From: Planctomycetota bacterium | GTDB lineage: Bacteria; Planctomycetota; UBA11346 | Assembly (NCBI GenBank): GCA_007693455.1 | Contig: REDP01000165.1 | Coordinates: forward strand, 1 to 34,229 | Length of the DNA: 34,229 nt | Reading direction: 5' to 3' | In this document: positions 8,300 through 15,752 of the stretch, piece after piece | Layout: each line of letters opens with the position of its first letter | Position numbering within the stretch: position 1 is the first letter of the stretch | Position numbers and translations under genes: made by a program | The notes under the pieces: model-generated | Database searches by the model: none | Told to the model about the DNA's origin: nothing | What the model saw: only the letters and a program-made list of their open reading frames with translations

Positions 8300-8677
8300 T
8301 CAGCGGTCAGCATCCTGGTTGAGATGCTTGAGGTCTGCCGTGCAGGCATGTTCCCAGCTGAGGGGGAGGTCTTCTTTTTTGGCGGATGTGAGTGCATGGG
8401 TGACTTCCTCTACACGGCCGCCGCGCTGGTGGTGGGCCGCGAGATCCTGAATATCGAGATGAATCCCTGCGCGGGCCGCCTGGATGCGACAAGCAATCAG
8501 CTTGGCCAGGGGCATGCGTCGCAAGCGCAGGCGAAAGAGTTGGCCCAGGGGCACTGGTGCCCGAGACAGGGCCGCCTGCCACCATACCATAAGCACGCTC
8601 CACAGCAGCAATGCCAAAACGATAATAATGGCAAACATAGCCACGAGAAAGAGTATCAGTACGTCAGTTGTACCCAT
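8300..8677 (-). CDS. FloA-like (UPF0365) N-terminal-only protein
   Basis: The 125-residue protein matches the first ~115 residues of bacterial flotillin FloA (YqfA) closely. A membrane segment at residues 5-31 is followed by WWQAALSRAPVPLGQLFRLRLRR, then MPLAKLIACRIQAARAGI, HHQRGGRVEEVTHAL and LSWEHACTADL. These correspond to the FloA segments MRLRRV, NPLIKAHKAGLNV, ESHYLAGGNVDRVVNAL and FERCAAIDL. A full FloA is about 330 residues, with an SPFH core and coiled coil. Here the protein stops straight after the first domain. The DNA downstream on this strand belongs to the opposite-strand membrane protein gene, so the rest is not present in another frame. It is either a natural single-domain version or the remnant of an old truncation. 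A weak GGATGG lies upstream of the ATG. Confidence 0.75.
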   Translation of the reverse strand: MGTTDVLILFLVAMFAIIIVLALLLWSVLMVWWQAALSRAPVPLGQLFRLRLRRMPLAKLIACRIQAARAGIHLDIQDLAAHHQRGGRVEEVTHALTSAKKEDLPLSWEHACTADLKHLNQDADR

Positions 8678-9076
8678 TGTACGGCCATCCGAATTTCGTG
8701 GTGCTATTCGTTATGATATCCTCATTATTGGCCCTTGCCAATATCGTTTCTCGCGGCAATCGTCCAATTGCTCCCCGCGCCCGAAGGCGGCAAGGGTACA
8801 CGAATAATCCAACCCCCTTCGTGCGCGGATTACGCGAGTCCGCTGAAAAACTTCTGCGCTCTTCTGCGATTTCTGCGGCTGGTTTTATTTGGCCGCTAAA
8901 AACGCTGAAGAGCGCAGAAATTGTTTCCTACGAAAGAGCCCAAAAGGCGGGTCAGAGACCCCCCTTAGCGATGTCAGCTGCCGCCCGCCGATTTTTATGT
9001 CTGCGTTGGAATGGTGTATTAGCTCCTCATTGTTCTTGAGCATTACATCGAGCAACATCGTCTGGTAATCATCCGC
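8678..9076. other. Intergenic stretch with palindromic repeat, no gene seen
   Basis: About 400 bases separate the FloA-like gene from the terminator of the GH39 gene. No convincing gene is present: short open frames lack ribosome sites and family features. The only clear structure is the inverted repeat at 8852-8919, listed separately. Confidence 0.5.
8852..8919. repeat. Inverted TTCTGCG-type intergenic repeat
   Basis: TTCTGCGCTCTTC (8852-8864) and GAAGAGCGCAGAA (8907-8919) are perfect 13-bp inverted arms. Inside them GCGGC (8875-8879) pairs with GCCGC (8892-8896), giving a two-part hairpin. The heptamer TTCTGCG occurs three times at steps of 10 and 9 bases on the left side. It looks like a non-coding palindromic element of the REP/MITE kind. 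Confidence 0.6.
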
Positions 9077-9117
9077 CATATAATAAAAAGCACCCTCGCG
9101 CCTGGGCGCGAGGGTGC
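9077..9117 (-). terminator. Intrinsic terminator of the GH39 gene
   Basis: On the minus strand a perfect 12-bp GC-rich stem (arms at 9106-9117 and 9090-9101, loop of 4) is followed by a T-rich run, TTTTTATTATAT. It lies about 30 bases past the GH39 stop. Confidence 0.9.
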
Positions 9118-9145
9118 GTGCGGTGCCTTGAGTGAGCCCGTGTTC

Positions 9146-10996
9146 TTAGACGCAGATACTTTCACTCCACTCGCCGGCGCGGCCCCATAGGTCGACGGCG
9201 CGGACGCGGTAGTGAGTGCCGCCGGCGCGGGGGCTGCGCAGGTCGCACCAGGCGGCGCAGCGGGTGTCGGGGTTGAGGCGGGTCCAGCCATTTTCGTCTT
9301 GGCGTTCCACCTCAAAGGTGGCGAGGGTGCGGGCATTGCCTTGGCGCTGCCAGCGCAGCATGATTTGTTCATCGCTGCTGATGCCGGTCCAGGATTGGCC
9401 GCGCAAGCCGGTGACCTGGGGAGGGGCGCTGCCTGGGTCGCGCACCAAGAGAACCATGCCCATACTGGGTAGGTGGATATCCAAATCCAGGGTGACGCTG
9501 CCGCCGCCGGTGATATCGCGGTCGGCGGAAATGCGGCGTAGTTCGCCGGTTTGCAGGTAGCGGCGTTGCATCTCTGGTTCGGGAGGGTCACAGGGGCCGC
9601 TGACAAAGAGGCTATAGGGATAGTCGGCTTCTTCATCGATGGATTCATGCACCAAACGCCAGGTGCCCTCGGGAAGGTGGTCAATGGTAAGGGGGGCGGG
9701 TACGCTAAAGCCGCCGTGGTCGGTGCGGTCGCGGTGGTGATAGTAGACTACGGTAATCGCATCCTCATCGCGAGTGGCCAGGAGCCCCACATCGGGGTTG
9801 CCGTTCGCTACGGATTCCAGGCGCTCTTGGCCCAATTGCGCCATGAGCACGTGGAAGTTGAAGATGGGTTTTTTCACCAAGAGGAAGCGCCCATCGGCGC
9901 CCCCCATATGGCGGGGGAACATGCGGTCTTCGCCTTTGGGGGCAATGCCAATGGTGGTGAGCAGGGTGCGCATACCCCAGGAGCCCACAAAGCCATGGTC
10001 ATTGCCGAGGATCTGCAAGTCGACTCCATCCTCGTCCACCAGGGTGCGCAGGTGGAGGTCTTGCACCCGTAGGGCCCAGGCAGCATGCCAGGGCCGAGCG
10101 TGGTAGGGGTGAATATAGCCCCAGCCAACGATAGGATCACATTCGTTATTCATAAAAGGCAGTTTGGCCAGTTTGGGATGATGCTCGCGTACATGCGCCA
10201 CTGCTTGGCGAGTGCGCTCGACAATGCGCGGGGTGCTAATGGCGAGATCTTCAGCGTGGCCGGAAGCACCTTTTTCGTGAACACTGATGAATGCCAGGGG
10301 GAGATTTTCTTCGTCGGCATATGCAAGCCATTCCACCAATGTTTTACTCATGGTATGGCAGGTGCCAGGGCCGCCAAAGCGCAGTTCGGGGTCGGCATCG
10401 TGCAGGCCTTCTATGCAGGCGCGGGTATAGGCGTTGAGGGCATCGGTGCTTTGCTTCCACCAGCCCTCGTCTGGCTCATTCCAGGTTTCCCAGTACCACG
10501 AACGCACTTCCTCTTGGCCGTAACGCTCGATGCAGTGCTTGGCCACATCGCCGACTATGCGCCGCCAGGCGGCTGACTGTTCTGGCTGGCTAAAGTCAGT
10601 AAACCAACCGCAAATGCGGCCCTTACGCCCCAGGCCATACATGTCCTGCTCGCCATCTTCTACGCGTGGGGCAGTGGGGTCGCCCATGAGTTCGACAAAG
10701 GGGGCTAGGCCATTATGTACCAGATGATCGAAACCCTCATCAAAGCGTGACCAATCATAGACTGGCTCGCCGCCAGTTTCCAAGCCTTTGACCGAGAGGA
10801 GGTCCAAAAGGTAGTGGATTCGGCAATGGCGTAGGCCGCCTTCAGGTAAGGCGCCATACCATTGTAAGGCCTGATGCATGGTGGGCCGCAGGAGGGCGGT
10901 GGCGGGGGTGAATCCAGTGTGGGCCCAGAGGCGGGGAAGGAGGCCTTTGCTGCGACTGCAGTCCACATGGAGGGTGGCTGGTTGGGGGGTGCTCAT
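9146..10996 (-). CDS. GH39-like glycoside hydrolase
   Basis: This 616-residue protein has a catalytic barrel of the GH39 type (beta-xylosidases, alpha-L-iduronidases). The probable acid/base Glu174 lies in WNEP (residues 172-175) and the nucleophile Glu285 in FMNNECDP. The start of the barrel (LWAHTGFTPA) and the HYLLDLLSV region are also GH39-like. The last ~95 residues look like a fibronectin type III domain (EQIMLRWQ, FEVERQDENGW, HYRVRAVDLWG). No signal peptide is seen, so it is probably cytoplasmic or leaves by another route. It starts at ATG 10996 with AGAGGAATT upstream and is followed by a strong terminator. It lies downstream of the larger secreted hydrolase on the same strand. GH39 membership is likely; the substrate is unknown. 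Confidence 0.85.
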   Translation of the reverse strand: MSTPQPATLHVDCSRSKGLLPRLWAHTGFTPATALLRPTMHQALQWYGALPEGGLRHCRIHYLLDLLSVKGLETGGEPVYDWSRFDEGFDHLVHNGLAPFVELMGDPTAPRVEDGEQDMYGLGRKGRICGWFTDFSQPEQSAAWRRIVGDVAKHCIERYGQEEVRSWYWETWNEPDEGWWKQSTDALNAYTRACIEGLHDADPELRFGGPGTCHTMSKTLVEWLAYADEENLPLAFISVHEKGASGHAEDLAISTPRIVERTRQAVAHVREHHPKLAKLPFMNNECDPIVGWGYIHPYHARPWHAAWALRVQDLHLRTLVDEDGVDLQILGNDHGFVGSWGMRTLLTTIGIAPKGEDRMFPRHMGGADGRFLLVKKPIFNFHVLMAQLGQERLESVANGNPDVGLLATRDEDAITVVYYHHRDRTDHGGFSVPAPLTIDHLPEGTWRLVHESIDEEADYPYSLFVSGPCDPPEPEMQRRYLQTGELRRISADRDITGGGSVTLDLDIHLPSMGMVLLVRDPGSAPPQVTGLRGQSWTGISSDEQIMLRWQRQGNARTLATFEVERQDENGWTRLNPDTRCAAWCDLRSPRAGGTHYRVRAVDLWGRAGEWSESICV

Positions 10997-11287
10997 ATGG
11001 ACGAATTCCTCTGAAAAATTAACTGGTGTGATGGCAGGTATTAGTCGCGCTGGGATGGCAAAGTCCTAGCGGGGTGCAGATGGGACAAGTCGGTGCTCGG
11101 CAGAGACAGGTACCATCGCGGATGTCTGCGGTAGTAAGTAGTAGTGGGGAAGCGAAGATTTTGAGCGCCAACGCATCCCCATGGTCAGACAACCATATCA
11201 TAGGATGGGGGTGCCGAAATGTTTCCTTTTGCGGCAACAGAGTTGTCCTTTTTGGAAGTGCCGCGCTTTGCTTTGCGGCTGAGGTTG

Positions 11288-14032
11288 CTATTGGCTGGGA
11301 TCTCGCTTGCTCCACATGTCCCATACCGCGGAAATACTGGCAATACGAAAGCCATGGCTGTTGGGGTGGGCCATGATTTCAATACTGCTGGCATCCACGC
11401 CTGCCGGCAGGGCAAGCGAACGGATCATGCGCGTACCAAGGGTATCGGCGGGGAGGGGGAGTTCCTGGCCGCAGGCAAAGCGGACATGGCCGTGATTGAT
11501 CCCCATGCCTTCGCTGACCACCCAAAGATGACTGGGGGAGCCGTCAGGGGTGTCGGCAAAGCGGTAGTGATGGCTGTCACCGGGGTGGAATCGCCGTAGA
11601 ATGGCAGGTCCGCCATCGTCGGCGAGGCCAGGGCGGAGGTGGCGAATGTGGTGGCGTTGGAGCTGGGGAGCGGGCATGCGCCAGCGCACTGCCTGTAGTG
11701 GCGGGATCTCTAGTGCTGTGTCGTGCTCTTTGATACTGCGTACCTGTGAGCCATGGGTATTGTCCCAGGTAAGTCGGGCATCGGGCTGGGGCATGGGATC
11801 AGACCATTCCAAGCTGACGCTATGGGCATGGTCGTTGTAGGCGATAATGATGAGTTCTTCCCCGTCGCGGGTGGCAACGATGGGCACGCGCGGGTCGCTA
11901 CTATCGATGGGAACAATGGCGCCACGTAAGGGTGCGAGAAAGTGCATGGCGGCAGCTTCACCAGGGTTGAGGAAGCGTCCATTGTGCAGCATGTGAATGG
12001 CACGGCCGCGGGCAATATGGGGTATGTGGCTGATGTGATGGAGAATTTCATCCAGTTGATAGGCGGCGCGTTTGCGCTGCCCGGCCAGGCGCGGACGGTC
12101 GTCGGAGTCCCCCCAGCCACCAGGCGTGTCAGAAAGGTCGTTGGTTTCGGTATTCCAAATGGGGATGCTTCGTCCCGTAATGGCTTGAATGGCAGCATCC
12201 GCTACAAGCCATTCGGCAGCAAACTGATGTCCGCGCCCCTGGTAGTGATGCTCGGCGATGGCATCCAAATGGTGATGGGTGGCGGCGATGATGGGCAGGA
12301 CGAAATCGGTGAGTTGGCGCCAATCGTTGGCGCCAAAGGCAGAACTACTGGGGCCAGCAAAGCGCAGATGGGGGTTTTCCGCACGCGCAGCACCCACCAG
12401 GGTATTGTATATGGCGGCATAGTGGAACGCGGCCAGGGGGCCAGAGTAATGTCCTGCTTGTCGTGGGTCGTGGACATTGCCGTAGGCTCGATTGATATGG
12501 CGACCCCATAAAAAAGGCTCGTTCCATACTTCAATCCACTGTACCCCATCGGGGTGATGCTGGGGATGATAGCCGTGACGGCCGAGTGCCGCGCCAAAGG
12601 CTTGTTTGCGTTGTAGGGCTTCTTCGGGATGGGTAAACCAGGGTGGAGGATCAAACAGGCCTCGGGTAAAACAGTGTATGGCCTCACTCATGGCACTCTG
12701 AGAATGGGTAATCATTTGGCGTAGTTCGTTGTTTTCAGGGGGTCCATTTTTGGGAGAGAACGAACTATGTTCGATGGTGCGGATGCTTCCCAGGTTCATT
12801 GCCGCAACATCAGCCCTGCGTTCTTCAGGTATGCTGCCCACGCCATGTACGCCGAACAATGCAGGGTGGACGTGCTCTTGACCGTTGGTGCTGCGTAGGG
12901 CGTGGGGATCCCAGGTGATGCGCACGGTTGGATCACGCTCAGCAATAGAAGGGTCGTGAACGGCTTCTATCGCGAGCAATTCCATTGCCACGGTGCCAGG
13001 GCCATGGCCAGCAGACAGCGACAGGCCGATGGTTTGGATTGCTTCGGCATCAAGGTCAAAGAGGGCTGTATACCAGGAGGGTGTAAAGCCTTGTAAAGGA
13101 ATGACGGTAGTACGCTCGCCGCCAAGGAGTGGAAGTGCCCCATGGCGCTGCCATTGTTGGCCGAGATGGTCGTGGATAATCACATTGGCAGCGAGATCGT
13201 TATGGGCCTGAGAGCGCCAAGTGACCCGTAAGGCGTTGGCCTCGCGCACCACCACCGGTTCTGGCAGGCGCCAGCGGAGGTCTGCGTGTTCGCTGGCATC
13301 AACCACCTGTTCGGGAAGAAAAGCGGTCCAGATGAGGGGGCCGCCCTGTGCATCTTGCTGCCAATGACTTGGCCAGTCACCACCGCTTACTGGGGTGCCC
13401 GTGTGCAGCAGTGGTGAACGCGCGGCCCAAACTTCCTGAAGGATATCCTGCGGTGGATCATCGTTGCGCTGCCATGTTCCAGTGATCTGGCCGGTGTAGA
13501 CCACGCCATGCAGGGGGAAGTCCACCCGCCGCCAGGAAGGAGTGCTAAAGTCACTGCGTAATAGTGGCGGTAGCGTTTCCGGGCTTTGGTTGAGGCGAAA
13601 CTGACCGCGAAAACGGTACTCCACTGCAGGGTTTCCCAGTTGCTGCGGGCCGGAGAGGGTAAAGGCGATGGTGCCCTGCAGGTGACCATCCTCTAAAGAG
13701 AACTCAAGCGTGTCTACGACCCGCTGTAGCCGGCGAATATGCGAGGGTTGTAGGTCCTCCTGGAATTGCCAGCTACGCAGATCGATCTGTCCATCCTGTT
13801 CACCATCACGTAGGTGGGTGCGAACAAAGACGCTACGATCAGAGCGTCCGCCGATGCCTGGGAGGCCGATGACGACCTGTTGTCGGTGATCTGGGCGCGC
13901 GGAGGGGAGTACCTCACCTGAGAAAATCGTTGCTATGGGAGTCATTGGCGGGTCGTTTTCCATTGCATTGAGCACCGATGCGGCCCCAAGCAGTATGAGC
14001 AGTGCGCTTGTGGAGCCAGCGGAGAGCAGCAT
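11288..14032 (-). CDS. Large secreted clan-A-like glycoside hydrolase
   Basis: The start chosen is ATG 14032, with AAGGA upstream, rather than GTG 14074. It gives a 914-residue protein with a clean signal peptide (residues 1-23, LLILLGAASVLNA). Residues ~30-370 are beta-rich and look like one or two carbohydrate-binding or jelly-roll modules. A barrel follows at about 385-690. Its probable acid/base is Glu505 in WIEVWNEP and its probable nucleophile Glu629 in IPIWNTETND, the layout of clan GH-A enzymes such as GH39, GH30 or GH86. A beta-sandwich (EELIIIAYNDHAHSVSLEW) and a further C-terminal domain complete it. I could not assign a family. It is probably a periplasmic or exported polysaccharide hydrolase, followed by the GH39 gene after 291 bases. 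Confidence 0.75.
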   Translation of the reverse strand: MLLSAGSTSALLILLGAASVLNAMENDPPMTPIATIFSGEVLPSARPDHRQQVVIGLPGIGGRSDRSVFVRTHLRDGEQDGQIDLRSWQFQEDLQPSHIRRLQRVVDTLEFSLEDGHLQGTIAFTLSGPQQLGNPAVEYRFRGQFRLNQSPETLPPLLRSDFSTPSWRRVDFPLHGVVYTGQITGTWQRNDDPPQDILQEVWAARSPLLHTGTPVSGGDWPSHWQQDAQGGPLIWTAFLPEQVVDASEHADLRWRLPEPVVVREANALRVTWRSQAHNDLAANVIIHDHLGQQWQRHGALPLLGGERTTVIPLQGFTPSWYTALFDLDAEAIQTIGLSLSAGHGPGTVAMELLAIEAVHDPSIAERDPTVRITWDPHALRSTNGQEHVHPALFGVHGVGSIPEERRADVAAMNLGSIRTIEHSSFSPKNGPPENNELRQMITHSQSAMSEAIHCFTRGLFDPPPWFTHPEEALQRKQAFGAALGRHGYHPQHHPDGVQWIEVWNEPFLWGRHINRAYGNVHDPRQAGHYSGPLAAFHYAAIYNTLVGAARAENPHLRFAGPSSSAFGANDWRQLTDFVLPIIAATHHHLDAIAEHHYQGRGHQFAAEWLVADAAIQAITGRSIPIWNTETNDLSDTPGGWGDSDDRPRLAGQRKRAAYQLDEILHHISHIPHIARGRAIHMLHNGRFLNPGEAAAMHFLAPLRGAIVPIDSSDPRVPIVATRDGEELIIIAYNDHAHSVSLEWSDPMPQPDARLTWDNTHGSQVRSIKEHDTALEIPPLQAVRWRMPAPQLQRHHIRHLRPGLADDGGPAILRRFHPGDSHHYRFADTPDGSPSHLWVVSEGMGINHGHVRFACGQELPLPADTLGTRMIRSLALPAGVDASSIEIMAHPNSHGFRIASISAVWDMWSKRDPSQ

Positions 14033-14365
14033 GGAGGTATTCCTTGGTGTAAATAGGGGCAGCGTGGATGTCACAGTAAAGGTTATCTCTCTTACGTAAT
14101 ATGGCTCCCAGCGTTCACCTACAACCTTTTGCTGGACTCAGCGGCAGTATTGGACAGCATAGCAAGTTCGTAGCCGCCCCTTGATCAAGGTGCGGAGCGT
14201 GCCCAGGCTGTGGTGTACTATGATACACAAGCTGACTGGGTGCTTTAGGCCACGCTGCGATCGTGGTGCCACGGCATGCGAGCGGTCTGCCTCGTCAAAG
14301 CTATCTTGCTGGGATGGCTGAAGGGTAGACTGCGGCGCATTTTTTTTTTGCTTCGGGAGCACGTT
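14033..14365. promoter_or_regulatory. Divergent promoter region, aminomutase/secreted hydrolase
   Basis: This stretch of 333 bases separates two divergent genes and should hold both promoters. Visible structure is a short hairpin (CCACG 14250-14254, CGTGG 14262-14266) and a run of ten T at 14340-14349, just before the aminomutase ribosome site. No riboswitch or tRNA was recognised. Confidence 0.4.
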
Positions 14366-15703
14366 ATGATTTGGGACACCTCTGTTTTGCCTTCGCCTCG
14401 CCAGTATCGACCGATTACGCGGGCTTCGGTGAAGAAGCTCCCCCAGTGGGGGATTCTGGATGCTGAAGTTCAGGAGGCCATTGAGGTGGTATCCACCGTC
14501 CTCCCCTTTAAGACCAATCAGTATGTTGTGGATGAGTTGATTGATTGGTCACAGGTGCCCCATGATCCGATTTTCCAGCTCACCTTTCCCCAGCGCGGTA
14601 TGTTGAGTGACAGTGATTACCGTCTCATTCAGCGCTTGATTCGTGCCGATGCAGATCGCGAAACCATCCAAGCCACGGCACGAAAAATCCAGGAGCGGCT
14701 CAACCCCCATCCTGCGGGTCAGATGACTCACAATGTGCCCCATCTTGATGGCCGCCCCCTGCAAGGCCTGCAGCACAAATATAATGAAACAGTACTGGTC
14801 TTCCCCACTGCAGGGCAGACCTGTCATGCCTACTGTACCTTCTGTTTTCGGTGGGCGCAGTTTGTCGGTGATGCAGACTTACGCTTTGCCACCAAAGAGG
14901 CGGATGATTTGGTTGCCTACTTGCGTCGTCATAAAGAAGTCACCGATGTGCTGATTACTGGTGGCGACCCCATGGTGATGAAGACGCGGGTTTTGGCTCG
15001 CTATATTGAGCCGCTGCTGAGCGAGCCTGGGCTTGAACATATCCAAGATATTCGCATTGGCACTAAATCCGTTGCCTACTGGCCGCAACGCTATGTGCAT
15101 GAAGATGATGCCGATGACTTATTGCGACTGTTCGAGCGAGTGGCCGAAGCAGGCAAGCATTTAGCGATTATGGGCCACTACAATCACCCCATGGAGCTGC
15201 GTACGCCCATGGCCCAAGCCGCCGTGCGTCGTATTCGTTCCACTGGTGCCAATATTCGCATGCAGTCACCCTTGGTTCGTCACATTAATGACGATGCTCA
15301 AGCCTGGAATGAGCTCTGGAAAGAGGGCACTCGTTTGGGCTGCATACCGTATTATATGTTTGTCGAGCGCGACACTGGGCCCAAGCACTATTTTGAGGTG
15401 CCCTTGGCTCGTGCCTGGGAAATATTTCGTGAGGCCTTTCAGACCCTGCCAGGTTTAGCGCGAACGGTGCGAGGCCCATCCATGAGTGCCTTCCCTGGCA
15501 AGGTGCTCATTGATGGTGTGGCGGAAATACATGGCGAGCAGGTGTTTTGCCTGCAATTTTTACAGGCGCGTAATCCCGATTGGGTGCGCCGTCCCTTCTT
15601 TGCCCGCTTTGATCCCGATGCTGTGTGGTTGGACGATTTAGAACCCGCCTTCGACGACGAGTTTTTCTTTTGCGACCAAGGAGTGGGATCGCCAGAGCAC
15701 TAG
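14366..15703 (+). CDS. KamA-family radical SAM aminomutase
   Basis: This 445-residue protein belongs to the lysine 2,3-aminomutase family. The radical SAM iron-sulphur cysteines are C153, C157 and C160 (CHAYCTFC). ITGGDP is at 197-202, and the probable PLP lysine is K379 in SAFPGKV. Asp336 (ERDTG) aligns with one of the two Asp residues that hold the lysine side chain in the clostridial enzyme. The segment carrying the second Asp and the glycine-rich loop before the PLP lysine (FVVDAPGGGGK) appears to be missing, so the substrate may not be lysine. The start at 14366 has GGGAG upstream; the 30-residue upstream extension is unlikely to be translated. No beta-lysine acetyltransferase is next to it. 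It converges with pta. Confidence 0.85.
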   Translation: MIWDTSVLPSPRQYRPITRASVKKLPQWGILDAEVQEAIEVVSTVLPFKTNQYVVDELIDWSQVPHDPIFQLTFPQRGMLSDSDYRLIQRLIRADADRETIQATARKIQERLNPHPAGQMTHNVPHLDGRPLQGLQHKYNETVLVFPTAGQTCHAYCTFCFRWAQFVGDADLRFATKEADDLVAYLRRHKEVTDVLITGGDPMVMKTRVLARYIEPLLSEPGLEHIQDIRIGTKSVAYWPQRYVHEDDADDLLRLFERVAEAGKHLAIMGHYNHPMELRTPMAQAAVRRIRSTGANIRMQSPLVRHINDDAQAWNELWKEGTRLGCIPYYMFVERDTGPKHYFEVPLARAWEIFREAFQTLPGLARTVRGPSMSAFPGKVLIDGVAEIHGEQVFCLQFLQARNPDWVRRPFFARFDPDAVWLDDLEPAFDDEFFFCDQGVGSPEH

Positions 15704-15752
15704 TGTGATGATCCGCCCCGAACCACCAGCAGTCCGTGTGCCGGGTTAGCTC

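Noticed and set aside
8852-8880. Three TTCTGCG units as a CRISPR array
   Set aside because: Units are 7 bases with 2-3 base gaps, no spacers of proper size and no cas genes.
11264-11279. GCCGC/GCGGC hairpin as terminator between the two hydrolases
   Set aside because: The stem is only 5 bp with a 6-base loop and no T-run follows on the minus strand.
11942-12511. 189-codon plus-strand open frame inside the secreted hydrolase gene
   Set aside because: It lies opposite the catalytic barrel with its conserved WNEP site; no independent support.
14100-14340. Lysine riboswitch before the aminomutase gene
   Set aside because: An AGGTGCGGAG segment was noticed, but the other conserved parts and helices of the L box are not visible.
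14276-14365. 30-codon N-terminal extension of the aminomutase
   Set aside because: It spans the T10 run and lacks a ribosome site, whereas ATG 14366 has GGGAG at proper distance and begins family-like sequence.
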